From the NCBI GenBank assembly GCA_030374805.1, contig JARGSG010000026.1, positions 62,001 to 126,000 of the forward strand: DNA of 64,000 nt, in the 5' to 3' direction. The translations under genes and the position numbers were made by a program. This DNA is from Gracilaria gracilis (Eukaryota > Rhodophyta > Florideophyceae > Gracilariales > Gracilariaceae). The notes under the pieces are model-generated. The model did not search any database and had not been told where the DNA came from. It was given only the letters and a program-made list of their open reading frames with translations. Positions 9,197-19,073 of the stretch are shown here, in pieces; positions within the stretch are counted from its first letter, which is position 1, and each line of letters begins with the position of its first letter.

Positions 9197-11065
9197 ATGC
9201 ATTTATCTGGCTGCTTTCTAGCACCCCTTCCACTATCGGGGCTCAAGCGACTGGAAGTTGCTACCCACAGAATAGGGACGAGGTGCAACAAATGGATAGG
9301 GTCAACGCGATGCTCGAGAGCCCGTTTGCGCATGTGCCAACCTTCAGAAACACCAGCCTCTGTTCTATCTCCGGAATTACCAATACTTACGTACGATACG
9401 AAGCCTATATCTGGACAGACTACCGGAACTAGCGGTATGCGCAAGAAGACGTCCGTGCTAGTATCTGATCCATCGTTTTTGCCGAATTGGGTTCAGTCTC
9501 TGTTCGATGCTCTTGGTGGCCCATCTGTGCTTTCTGGGCGCACGCTTGTACTCGGAGGTGATGGTCGTTTTTACAACAAGAGCGCTGCACAAACTATTTT
9601 ACGCATGGCTGCTGCGAATGGTTTTGCTCGCGTTGTCGTCGGCAGAAATGCACTGCTCACGACCCCAGCTGTATCTGCTCTGATTCCTAGTTGCGAGGCG
9701 CTTGGTGGTATCATCCTCACAGCAAGTCACAATCCAGCCGGACCAGATGGCGACTGGGGGATAAAGTACAACACTGAATCCGGGGCACCAGCGTTGAAGG
9801 GGTTAACAGACTTAATCTATGAACATACTCAGAAGATTTCTCAGTACAAGCTTGCAGATTTCGGGTCTGATATAGATTTATCGACCGAAGGTGTCACGTC
9901 CTTTACGGACGGGAAGTTTGTGGTCGAAGTGATTAATCCAGTGGACCACTACTTGACGATGCTGCAGTCGATATTTGACTTTGATGCTCTGAAAACGCTG
10001 GTTGCTCGTCCAGACTTTTCTATGTGCTTTGACGCTATGCATGCGTCAACTGGAGAATACGCTCGGGTTATATTTGGAATTGAGCTGGGAGCGGGTTTTC
10101 GATCCATCATAAACGCCGATCCAAAGGAGGACTTCGGCGGAGGACATCCTGATCCCAACCTAACTTATGCGGCGGAACTTGTAGAGGCCTTGAACCCTGA
10201 GAAGAACCCCGAGGCGCCTCAGTTTGGTGCTGCTTCTGACGGCGATGGTGACCGGAACATGATTCTTGGTCGAGGGGTATTCGTTAGTCCAGCTGATTCG
10301 GTTGCTATTATCGCTGACTACGCAACTAAGGCTATTCCATATTTTGGCCGGCAAGGACTTAAAGGAGTGGCCCGCTCCATGCCGACTGCGTCGGCGTTAG
10401 ATAGAGTGGCGGAGGAGAAGGGGGTACAGTTGTACTATACCCCCACCGGATGGAAGTACTTTACAAATTTAATGGACGCTGGAAAGATCAACATATGCGG
10501 AGAAGAGTCGTTTGGGACAAGCTCCGATCACATACGGGAAAAAGACGGTATATGGGCTGTCCTAGCTTGGTTAAGCATCTTAGCTCTTGAAAACCGAGAT
10601 ACAGCAGTGGGACAATTTGTTACGGTGGAAGATATACTTCTAAGCCACTGGAAAAAGTACGGGCGTACGTACAACTTGCGACATGATTATGAGGCCGTAG
10701 ATTCAAATGATGCGGACATGTTCATGCTCAACCTGAAGGGAATGGCACATGGGATAGTTCCCTTCCTTGACGAGGTACGGAGAGTTCAGGAGTTTGAGTA
10801 CAAAGATCCCGTTGATGGTTCAACGGAAACAAATCAAGGCATCATTGTAGAAATGAAGAGCGGTGGTCGTGCCGTGTTCCGATTGAGCGGCACAGGATCG
10901 GCCGGTGCCACGATTCGAATATACTATGAGTTGTACGAATCGCCGTCGCCGGATATGGAAAACAAAGACCCAAAGGTTGTGATGGAGAGCATCGTAGATC
11001 TCGTTGGTAAGCTTACAAGAATTGAAGAGTTCAGCGGTCGAAGCGCCCCGACAGTGATAACATAA
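9197..11065 (+). CDS. PGM: Phosphoglucomutase (alpha-D-phosphohexomutase superfamily)
   Basis: This enzyme interconverts glucose 1-phosphate and glucose 6-phosphate, linking storage-glucan and cell-wall sugar synthesis to glycolysis. All family marks are present: the KPISGQTTGTSGMR motif at 69-82, the active-site phosphoserine loop TASHNPAG with Ser177, the Mg-binding loop DGDGDR at 348-353, the sugar-specificity loop CGEESFG at 434-440, and the phosphate-binding loop with SGTGSAGATIR near the end. At 622 residues it is about 60 longer than typical eukaryotic PGM1 because of the N terminus. The first 45 residues are basic and low in acidic residues and could be a targeting peptide. Translation could instead start at Met46 (9332) for a cytosolic form. 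Confidence 0.96.
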   Translation: MHLSGCFLAPLPLSGLKRLEVATHRIGTRCNKWIGSTRCSRARLRMCQPSETPASVLSPELPILTYDTKPISGQTTGTSGMRKKTSVLVSDPSFLPNWVQSLFDALGGPSVLSGRTLVLGGDGRFYNKSAAQTILRMAAANGFARVVVGRNALLTTPAVSALIPSCEALGGIILTASHNPAGPDGDWGIKYNTESGAPALKGLTDLIYEHTQKISQYKLADFGSDIDLSTEGVTSFTDGKFVVEVINPVDHYLTMLQSIFDFDALKTLVARPDFSMCFDAMHASTGEYARVIFGIELGAGFRSIINADPKEDFGGGHPDPNLTYAAELVEALNPEKNPEAPQFGAASDGDGDRNMILGRGVFVSPADSVAIIADYATKAIPYFGRQGLKGVARSMPTASALDRVAEEKGVQLYYTPTGWKYFTNLMDAGKINICGEESFGTSSDHIREKDGIWAVLAWLSILALENRDTAVGQFVTVEDILLSHWKKYGRTYNLRHDYEAVDSNDADMFMLNLKGMAHGIVPFLDEVRRVQEFEYKDPVDGSTETNQGIIVEMKSGGRAVFRLSGTGSAGATIRIYYELYESPSPDMENKDPKVVMESIVDLVGKLTRIEEFSGRSAPTVIT

Positions 11066-11231
11066 AAATGGGAGGGCTTTCGCCAATACATTGAAGTTAA
11101 TACAATTGCGGCCGAGATCCATATGTTTATGCATGTCTTCCAAGTCTACCTACTTGACCCCGCGGAAGTTGGCAACCCGTGAAATGGATCAGTTTTGAAG
11201 AGCGTTCGTAGTATGATAACAAAATTACGAG

Positions 11232-12383
11232 TCAAGACTTGGTGCTGGAGACTTCGCTTCTTGTGCTTGGTCCAGTGTTTGACCCTTTCCGAGACGGCTT
11301 GATATTGAACAAAAGAAACAGCGCAGAGATTCCAACTGTGAGAGCGGTAAAGACCATGAGAAGAGTTAATCCATTCGGTATTCTGGAGAAAATGTAGGTA
11401 ATTATAACAGAGAAGAGCCCAGCAATGGCGACGAGAGAATAAAACGGTAATAGAGAAGGGGTTTCGCCCGCGGGAGTGCAGCTCTCGTGCTGAGGCCCAA
11501 GGGATTTCGGGTCGCACTTGAAGTCGGCCAACAGTTGATCTTTCTCATACCATCTCTTAAGGAGCCATGCCTCCAGCTCGGCCTTCCCTTCCGGAACTTG
11601 GCTCATCGGGTAAAATCGCTGATGCGTATGTACGACTGTATTGTCAGTTCCCGCCAGGGAGTTTCTCATGGATGGGAGCTTGCCCTCGAACATAAAGGTT
11701 GCATCCACAATTCCGTCAAATTCATCGCGCAGCACGGAAACGATGGACACAAACGCTTTGAAGCGAGGGAATAGGACATTGTTGTGAGGCTTTAAACCGC
11801 GCGATAGAGCATACTGCTGGGAATGTTGGAGCTTATCGGGGGTGAGTCGAGTGCCTTCCGGATAAAGAACAAACCATAGCGGAGCAACTGTGGTAGAATA
11901 CGCTCTCAACGACTTGAGCGCTGCGAGGAAGCAGTCGCGATCGGCAGCCCAGGAGCGAGTGATGAACATAAACTCGGCGTATTGCAAAATGCGGCCAAAG
12001 ATTGGAACCTTGGCGAGCGACGCCTTGACAACGGACTTGGCATTACCAGGGTACGGGTATCGAAAACGAGAGACGTAAGCCAATCCCAGCAACCAGTCAA
12101 TGTCGGAGTGATGGTTGATGACGGCAAGATAAGTGCCTTTCGGAGAGATTGAATCGCCGTACGAGCGAAACTTTATGGAAGACCATTTCTCAAGAAGGAA
12201 TGGCGCGACGAGAAAAAACGCATGCGAGAACCGAAGACAAATGCGTCGATGAAGAGAGAGTGAAAACGGGCGAACAAACAAAAAACTGAGCGTCTCAAAC
12301 AGACTAGCGACAGTGGCGGCTCCAAACCCACACACGAAGATGGCAACGGTGGACAGAACAGAGCGGAACACCCTGAGCTTCAT
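11232..12383 (-). CDS. 1-acyl-glycerol-3-phosphate acyltransferase (LPLAT family)
   Basis: This membrane acyltransferase probably converts lysophosphatidate to phosphatidate in glycerolipid synthesis. Starting from the ATG at 12383 gives 383 residues. There is an N-terminal hydrophobic region, then the catalytic NHHSDIDW motif (His91, Asp96; H-X4-D), the acceptor-binding motif YPEGTR with EGTR at 176-179, and two predicted C-terminal membrane helices. The arrangement resembles animal AGPAT3/4/5 and plant LPAT2/3-type enzymes more than bacterial PlsC. The frame stays open upstream, with another ATG at 12593 that would add 70 residues rich in Ala, His and Ser, so the start is a choice. The gene is divergent from the plastid-type protein at 12918 and convergent with PGM. 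Acyl specificity cannot be read from the sequence. Confidence 0.88.
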   Translation of the reverse strand: MKLRVFRSVLSTVAIFVCGFGAATVASLFETLSFLFVRPFSLSLHRRICLRFSHAFFLVAPFLLEKWSSIKFRSYGDSISPKGTYLAVINHHSDIDWLLGLAYVSRFRYPYPGNAKSVVKASLAKVPIFGRILQYAEFMFITRSWAADRDCFLAALKSLRAYSTTVAPLWFVLYPEGTRLTPDKLQHSQQYALSRGLKPHNNVLFPRFKAFVSIVSVLRDEFDGIVDATFMFEGKLPSMRNSLAGTDNTVVHTHQRFYPMSQVPEGKAELEAWLLKRWYEKDQLLADFKCDPKSLGPQHESCTPAGETPSLLPFYSLVAIAGLFSVIITYIFSRIPNGLTLLMVFTALTVGISALFLLFNIKPSRKGSNTGPSTRSEVSSTKS

Positions 12384-12917
12384 GACAGAGACGCTGCGCG
12401 ACGACGAGCACAGCGCGACAGAAGGGTGGACGAGAAGGAGCGGCGACGAAGAGCAGCGTCGTGCAGCAGTGGCAGTGGCGTTTACAAAAATGGTGCGTAC
12501 GCAGTGACACGCGACGGCAGCGCACAGCGATGTGTACGCGTGTGCATGCAACGTGCGCGCGCGCCATTGGTGGAGAGCGGCCCACGTTGACATGATGTGT
12601 GTGTTCTCAAAGCAGTGAAAGCAGCACGTGCTCGGTGCTCCGCCATCACCGCGCGGGTGTGTTTGTAATATTATTCCAAATATTTTGCAGGTTTGCAAAC
12701 TTTGCAGCGCGTGGCGCGATCAATTATGTCCATACACGTCGCAGAGAAGCGCGTGGCGCCAACCTCTTGGCACCTCTCAGTCGCTTCTCCGTGCTCCTCT
12801 GTTTCGTTCCCGTGGGCCAGCGCCGTGGGTTACCATCCGACATAAACCTCTGCTTAAGCACCCCGTTCGCACACAAGCGATAGCCAGTTCATTTGTTCGC
12901 GACAATCACCACAAGTC
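12384..12917. other. Divergent promoter region between the acyltransferase and the small plastid-type gene
   Basis: About 530 bp between two divergent start codons, so it should carry both promoters. The acyltransferase frame stays open through part of it (ATG at 12593). No TATA box or repeat stood out. Confidence 0.5.
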
Positions 12918-13211
12918 ATGGCGTTCATCTCAAGCACCCCGTTGACCGCCAGAACAAAGCTGTCCGGCACCGCCGTCTGCGCTACATCCGCGCCGCAGCG
13001 CCGCGCGCCCGCCGCGCGCAGCGTGAGCATGAGCGGCGACAAGTCGGAAAACATCGGGCTCGGCGAATGGCTGTACCGAAAATTCATGCATAACGCCCTG
13101 TGGGAAGGCGACGAGAACATCGGGTATGAGCCGTATTACAAGGCCGCCATGGCCGCCAGGGATGAGGAGAAGAAGAAGGCTTACAAGCAAATGGCTGACG
13201 AGAAGAAGTGA
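12918..13211 (+). CDS. Small protein with plastid-transit-like N terminus, function unknown
   Basis: An ATG-started ORF of 97 residues. The first 37 or so residues are rich in Ser, Ala, Thr and Arg with no acidic residue, begin MAF, and look like a plastid transit peptide. The remaining 60 or so residues have a Gly/Glu/aromatic-rich centre (GLGEWLYRKFMHNALWEG) and a Lys/Glu-rich helical tail ending in KK. There is no membrane helix. I do not recognise the family. A small stromal or thylakoid-peripheral subunit of a photosynthetic complex is possible, but that is only inference from length and targeting. The conserved look of the mature part, and its clean separation from the transit-like part, argue that it is real. 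Confidence 0.7.
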   Translation: MAFISSTPLTARTKLSGTAVCATSAPQRRAPAARSVSMSGDKSENIGLGEWLYRKFMHNALWEGDENIGYEPYYKAAMAARDEEKKKAYKQMADEKK

Positions 13212-13557
13212 ACTGCATAGCACCACGCGCTGCGTATGACGCTTGCTCGGTGCACTTGGCTTCTTTTTTGTCACTTTATGCGTGGCGAGTAAACGTGCTC
13301 CTTTTGTGTTGCGGCTTCCAAGTTCAACTTGCTCCATGCAGACAATCTACCAACGGTGCCGCTGGGAACGTTACCGTTGGTACACGAGCTGTCGGCTACC
13401 CTTGTAATTGTTCTACCTTCGTACCAGCGCGTCGTAACTCTACCATCCATGAGCAATCTCCAAGAGCGAAGCGGAGCAGAGCGCATTTAGCCTGGCACCT
13501 GTGCACCTGCCACCAGTGTACGCCTCGCGCCGCACGCGCGTGCATTTCCACAGTTGC
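13212..13557. other. 3' flank of the small plastid-type gene up to copia element 1
   Basis: About 350 bp of GC-rich non-coding sequence. Its last five bases, GTTGC (13553-13557), are the left target duplication of copia element 1. Confidence 0.55.
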
Positions 13558-13693
13558 TGTGAGAGGAAGACTCTGCCCAGAGGCACTTTACTTGCGAGCT
13601 CGCACATCTGAACGTGCTTATGTACTAGACACTACTGTAATGCTGATTGGTTTCAAAAAATGTGAATCAGCAAGACTGAAGTGCTGATTGACA
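13558..13693 (-). repeat. 3' LTR of copia element 1 (136 bp, with 41-nt extra segment)
   Basis: It matches the 95-bp 5' LTR but holds 41 extra bases near its U3 end. They lie between two copies of GCTGATTG (13642-13649 and 13683-13690). The extra segment contains one arm of a hairpin whose other arm lies outside the LTR. Confidence 0.93.
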
Positions 13694-13718
13694 GTCCCCG
13701 GTTGCTGATTCACATTTT
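13657..13718 (-). repeat. Hairpin spanning the polypurine tract and 3' LTR boundary of element 1
   Basis: AAAATGTGAATCAGCAA (13657-13673) and TTGCTGATTCACATTTT (13702-13718) are perfect 17-bp inverted repeats. The 28-nt loop holds the LTR edge at 13693/13694 and the polypurine tract. One arm is in the LTR, the other in the pol end; the pol stop codon (13710-13712) is inside the arm. Confidence 0.9.
13694..13701 (-). other. Polypurine tract of copia element 1
   Basis: Read on the minus strand the sequence is CCGGGGAC directly before the TG of the 3' LTR, the expected place of the plus-strand primer. Element 2 has the identical octamer at the same place. Confidence 0.8.
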
Positions 13719-16700
13719 GCAGGGTTCGGGTGTGACGTTGAGGCGTGTGCGTAGATCGATGAACCGTTCTTGTCCAAGCGGTTTTGTGAGTATGTCTGCC
13801 AGCATGTCCGCGGTGGGTACTCTGTTGAGTGTGATCGTGTTGTTGGCTATATGGTGCTGGAGATAATGATGCCGAATGTCTATGTACTTCTTGCGGCGCG
13901 GTGGGGGCTTGATTGGTTGCGACTAGCATGGATGAGCGGTTATCGATGTGGTGTGGGGTGGGATTCGATTGAGGGAAGGTGCCGGAGTAGTTAAGCAAGT
14001 TTCTCAACCAATTCGTGTGGCGAGTTGCATTTGTTGCCGCTATATATTCTGCCTCTGTTGTTGATAAGGCAACTACGTTTTGCTTTTTTGACTCCCAGGA
14101 GATTGGCGTGTTGCCAAAGAGGGTGTACATTGCCCGTGATGGACTTGCGATTCTTTTCATTTGCGAAGTCCGCATCACTGTAGGTTTCGAGGAGGGGTCC
14201 CTGCTTTCTTTCGCTGCTTGGTGGTGTATAGGGAGTCCGTATGTTTTTGTGCCTTGAAGGTATCGAAGAAGCGTCTTCAGTGCTTGCCAGTGGTGTTTGT
14301 GTGGTTTAGCCATGTGTTGTGCGAGACGGTTTGTGGCGTACATAATGTCTGGGCGAGTACTGTCTGTGATATATCTGATTTCGCCGAGTATAGAGCGGTA
14401 CGTCGTTGTTTCCTTTGGCGTTAGCGGTTCTGTCTCGGGTTGTTGATCTAAATGTTTGACTGTGTTGTATGGTGTTTTCGTTGGGTTACAGTTCTGCATG
14501 TTTGTCTGCGTCAGTATTGCTTCGATTGCGTCGGGTTGCGAGATATGCGTGTGGCCTTCTGCAGTGTGGCGAATGGTCCAGTTCAAGAAGCGTGTGGGCG
14601 TTCCGAGTCGCTTGATTTTGTATTTGGTCAGGAGCTGGTGGTGGAGTGTCGTCGATTAGTTTGCGGTTTGAAGCGAGTACTAGGAAAATCATCGATGGTG
14701 GTGCTGACTAATGTGAATCCTTTGTTGGTCGTCTTTGTGTATAGACAGGGGTCATGTTCTGACGGCTTGAACTGTAGTTCGGTAAGGAATTTCTGGAGAC
14801 CGTGATTGTAATAATATGCTGCTGGTGGCGAGCCATATAGGTTGCCTATGAGTTGACCATATTGGGTTTTGTGGTTGTATGTGCCGTCGAAGTTGGGCAT
14901 TTGCTTGACATATACAGGTTTGTCATGCTGATATTCTTCGTGAAGATATGCAGACTTAATGTCGAAATGTTCGAGGGGGGTACTGGTGAGCGGCGTGTAG
15001 CGCGATGAGAAGGCGTTGCGTGGTGCGATCTGCCGTGTATGTGGTTCTGTGATTGGGATTGAAGTGGAGCCCTGGTTTCATCAGGTCCCCTCTTAGATTG
15101 CATCTGGCTTTGCGTTGGGTTATCGTGCCTTCTGCTGATCTTTTGTACCTGTATAGCATCATCAGTGGTATTGTGGCTTCTTTGGGTGGGGTAAAGTCGT
15201 GCGGGAGCCACTTTATACTCGCATGTTGATCGAGGTTACTGAGTTCTTGGTCGTGAGCTTTTTGCCAGAGGTGGGCATCAGGATATTCTCGAGCGTGTTG
15301 AAGATTGCGTGGTGGCGGCGTACTGAGTGTGATATTTGTGGGTGTTGGTTGTTTGTGATGCGCTCTGACTTTGAAGGCGTGCGTGGTTGTGGTTGTGGGA
15401 TCTTGACTTTTGTCGTAGGGGTGAAAGTCTTGAGCGCGAATTTGTTGGTACCGTTTGGTTTTAAGGTTTAGTACGGTGATGTGGGTTAGGGAGTTGGCGT
15501 ACATGTATCTCGCGGGGTCTGCTCGGGGTTGCATTTTTGTCTTGGGTGCGTATACTGGGATGGTGCCAACTTGGCCGAAAGTGTAGAGTCGTTCCATTGA
15601 GGGCTTTTGGCCGTACCACAGATGGTAAGGGGATGTGTTGGTGCTGGTATGATGAATCAGATTGTACTTAAATATTGTGTCGCGAGCGGCATCCTCCCAG
15701 TATTGGTCTGGAAGTTGGGCTGCTGTGAGTAGAGCTCGAACTGATTCCATGAGCGTTCTATTGATTCTCTCTGCGATAGAGTTTTCTTGCGGCTGATGGG
15801 GAGTGCGCAGGTGATGTTGCAGGTTGTATGCGGCGTATATGGCTTTCATTTGCGCTGAAGTGTATTCTTTGGCATTGTCTGTGCGGAAGTGATGAATTGG
15901 GTGTTGCATTCTGGTGGCTATGTGGTGTAGCGTTTGTTGGATGTGAGGAGGGATGTCTTTTCGGTCTTTGATAAAGTGTGCGAATGCGAATCTGCTCGTA
16001 GCACAGATGAGGATTAATATATGATTATTGCCGTGTGTTGATGTCGGTTTCACCGGTCCACAGGTGTCTGAACTGATATAGGCGCCTACTGGGTAGGTGT
16101 GGGTTGTTGGTCTATGTGGGGCGGGGTATAACTTGGCGTTGTGGCATCCTGTGCACGTGAGCTGTGTGTCTGTGGGAAGTGTTTTGGGCATGGTCGGTAT
16201 GAGTCGGTGTTTAGCTGTTAGGGCTATTTTGACCGGATGTGCGTGATTGAGGCGTATGTGCCACTCGTGTGCTTGGCGTTGTGAGTGTGTAAGTGGTTTG
16301 GGTGGTGTTGGATTGTGAAGAGTGCTGAGGCGTGACGGTTTGGTTGGGTTTATCCGTTTTTGGTTGATCGGGAGGGTGGGTTTTTTGGGAGCTGTGCTTT
16401 GTGTGTGGCGTGGAACTGGTTGGTGTGTGAGGCGGTGAGGGGTTGGGGATGTTGTCGTCTTTGGAATCTTGGTGGGTTTACGTGGTATAGTGCGTACTGT
16501 GTGTGCAGCAGTGTGTTCTATGATATTGCCTTGAAGTTCGTACTGGTTATTGCGCCAGGTGGCGGTGGCCATAAGATGCGGACGTGCGGCTTTGGTGTTT
16601 ACGATGTAACCATGGTTGGGAGTGAAGGTTACGTGGCCATAGCGGTTGGCGAGATCATTAACTGAGAGTAGGTTGTGATGCAAACGTTGGTTGGCTACCG

Positions 16701-17883
16701 CATATGTGCTGAGTGTGTGCTTAGTCCTGTGGGGGCGGATTTTGAGGATTCCATGGTGGGTACACTTGCTCCGCTGGTTTGTGGCAGTCGTGGTGAACAT
16801 ATCGCGAGACAGGGGTGTCATCGATCGGTTAGGTCGTGTGATATGACTTGGGGTAGCGCCGCTGTCGAGTATGAACTTACCCGTTGCTTCGGTGTCAGCC
16901 TCCGATGTGACATCTGCCGGTGGTGGTGGGGGTGGAGGTAACTGAGGTTGTTGGTAGTTCTGCTGGTGTGGTGGGGGGAGTGGGGGATAATTCCATTGGA
17001 CATAATTCGCTCGGTGCTGCTGATGGTGTTTGGGATGTCCCGGGTGGCGGCAGTCTTGGTCGGAATGTTGGGGCTGTCGGAGGCCTAGGGAGATGTGAAA
17101 TTGGCATGGTTTTCCAGTAAAGGGGGGGCGGTTGTAAGTAAAGGGGGGGCGGTTGCGGGGTGGATAATACGGTCGGCCATATGGGCGATATTGTGGTGGG
17201 CGTTGGTACTCCCCGGTGTATTGTTGAATCTGTGGTTTGTAGTCCCCGGTGAAGGTCTGAGGCATGGAGGAGGGACCTGCTGTGGCCTTTTTCTGTTGGA
17301 AATTGTATAGCTTCTTGAATGATCTGGTGAAGTCTTGGATCGTTGATGGCTTGTTGGCCAGAAATTGGAAGGCGATGCTGGAGAGTGCTGGGTTGTCTTT
17401 GAGGCCTTCAATGAGGAAGTCGACCGTTGTACCTTCATCTTCTATTTTGGGGTATCTCGCTGCTAGCATCTTCTCTCGGATGTCTCGGTGTTCTTTGATA
17501 TAATCGGATACTTTGGTGTCTTCTTTGAAAAGGATGCTTTCCGCTTCGGTTTTGAGGAACTGGTGGTCCTCTTCTGTGGATTGATTGACATGGTGTAGAA
17601 TGCTTTGGACTAGGTCGTGGGGTGTCGGATTGTCGTCTGGTTTGAATACTTGTCCCATGATGTTGGCTGGAACTGTGGACACGATGGCGGTGGTGAGTTT
17701 GGACTTTTTGATCTTGTAGGTTTTGAGTTCGGCTGGGTCGAGAGGGATTGGTGGGTTCCCGTTGAAATGATCTTCTGCATCGATGGTGATGGCATGATTG
17801 TTCATGGTGTAAAACCAGTAGGTGTAGTTGCCTGGGTTGAGTACAGGTAGGGCTGGTTGGATGTTGGGTGTCTCTGTGTTCAT
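13710..17883 (-). pseudogene. gag-pol of copia element 1, frameshifted
   Basis: An uninterrupted frame from the ATG at 17883 to 14956 (975 codons) encodes gag, a Cys/His-rich segment that is not the classical CX2CX4HX4C knuckle, a protease with LDSGATPSH (Asp codon at 16864-16866), and integrase with the HHCC zinc region and core motifs SSDTCGP, FRTDNAKEY and PQENSIAER. The reverse transcriptase then runs through other frames: 14900-14628 carries FDGTYNHKTQYG and DPCLYTK, a further frame carries LVLASNRK, and 14586 onward carries RNase H (ALSTTEAEYIAAT). Another shift occurs near the end, where the last residues (ending CKM, stop at 13710-13712) match the end of element 2. At least four shifts make this copy unable to express a full polyprotein. 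Confidence 0.93.
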
Positions 17884-18122
17884 GTTGGAGTGATTTTGTG
17901 TGGTGTCTTGTGGGGTGTGATTGTCTGTGGCTGATAGAATGGCGTTTTCGTAGAGTTCGGATGTCAGGTGGGAGATGTCGTTGTTGAGCTCCCGTCTGAG
18001 ACGACGGGTGAGGCGGTTGTATGTGTCCGTGGTGGTTCTGGGTGTTTGCGTTCGGGGGTGGTGACTACTGGGGCCGGTTTGTGGAAAGGAAGAGGGAACG
18101 GCTGTGGGTTTTGCTTTGCGTG

Positions 18123-18134
18123 TGGCCCATAACC
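18123..18134 (-). other. Primer-binding site of copia element 1 (initiator tRNA-Met half)
   Basis: Directly after the 5' LTR the minus strand reads GGTTATGGGCCA. Its first 11 bases are complementary to the anticodon-loop region of eukaryotic initiator tRNA-Met, as in Drosophila copia, where a 5' half of the cut tRNA primes. Element 2 has GGTTATGGGCCC at the same place. Confidence 0.8.
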
Positions 18135-18229
18135 TGTGAGAGGAAGACTCTGCCCAGAGGCACTTTACTTGCGAGCTCGCACATCTGAACGTGCTTATGT
18201 ACTAGACACTACTGTAATGCTGATTGACA
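18135..18229 (-). repeat. 5' LTR of copia element 1 (95 bp)
   Basis: It starts TG and ends CA, is followed by the duplication GTTGC (18230-18234), and is identical to the 3' LTR apart from the 41-nt extra segment of that copy. It is very short for a copia LTR. Confidence 0.93.
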
Positions 18230-19073
18230 GTTGCATTCCCGCATCCGCAGACGTCGCGCCCATGAACAAGCGTAGTGCTAAGATATTTGCGTATAATCAG
18301 GCAACGCTTTCATTGCGCGACTTGTCGTCGGGCCTAACTTACTCGCTGCGTTTTACAGCTCACGCATGTGCTCACGGCACATTTTGTTGCCGCCGTGCGC
18401 ATGCGGTTTCTTCTTCCAACAGCAACAATGTCGAAACCAAAGTACGGCCTCTCCATGTACGAAGGTAGTTGCATGATCCATCTGAGCGTATCGATAGTGT
18501 CTCCTGCCGCTCAAGTGCAATCGAACGCTTTGTGATCATCATGATCGTGCCACACAACATACAGTACAACAGTGTCTTGTCCGCGCAACAAGTGCTTCGC
18601 GTGCGGCTCTTTGGCGTAGATACTGTAACTCTACGTCCCCATGTGGATCTTGTCCCCTGGCTGCCTGTGCGCAACACGCCCAAGTGACTTTGCAGCCGTC
18701 CGCCGCCACCCTCTCAGCTGTCGAGTTCGAATGAGTGCTCGCCCAAACATCCAACCGCAAGCCGCGCCTAAACCGCTTCCACGCCGCTCATTGGCGCACA
18801 AACGCGACATCCCCCAAAAAAAACTGATCCGGCACAAGTGGCGCGCATCCGCGCCGTTGCGTCGTCTGCGTCATCAACCGTCAGTCGCACCCCAATCGCG
18901 ACACGTATCCGCCACACCGATGACGTTCCGCACGCTACGCCACCGCTCCCCCCCCCCCCCCCCACCTCAAAACCGCCCATCTGCTTGCTTTCTATGCTAC
19001 CGAACCCATACCCATCGCTCCCCCCTCTCCACCCCCGTCTCGCACCCGCCATTTTCGCGTGTAGAGCCGCGTC
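18230..19073. other. Upstream region of the 1026-residue orphan gene
   Basis: About 840 bp, probably the promoter of the gene at 19074. It contains a run of 16 cytosines at 18948-18963. No gene was recognised; the frames that are open here have no familiar content. Confidence 0.5.

Larger units (their letters stand above)
13558..18229 (-). mobile_element. Ty1/copia LTR retrotransposon, element 1 (decayed)
   Basis: A 4672-bp element on the minus strand, flanked by the 5-bp duplication GTTGC (13553-13557 and 18230-18234). LTRs start TG and end CA. The 5' LTR (18135-18229) is 95 bp and the 3' LTR (13558-13693) is 136 bp. They are identical except for 41 extra bases in the 3' copy. The domain order gag, protease, integrase, reverse transcriptase, RNase H defines Ty1/copia. 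The coding region is broken by several frameshifts in the reverse transcriptase and RNase H part. It is related to element 2 at 32568-37389. Confidence 0.95.

Noticed and set aside
13681-17850. Many plus-strand ORFs antisense to copia element 1
   Set aside because: They are Cys/Trp/Val-rich shadows of the gag-pol frame with no recognisable content.
13558-18229. Contradiction between identical LTRs and a heavily frameshifted pol in element 1
   Set aside because: With only 95 bp of LTR, no difference still allows about 1% divergence, enough for several indels in 4 kb; sequencing indels are another explanation, so it is not strong evidence of anything unusual.
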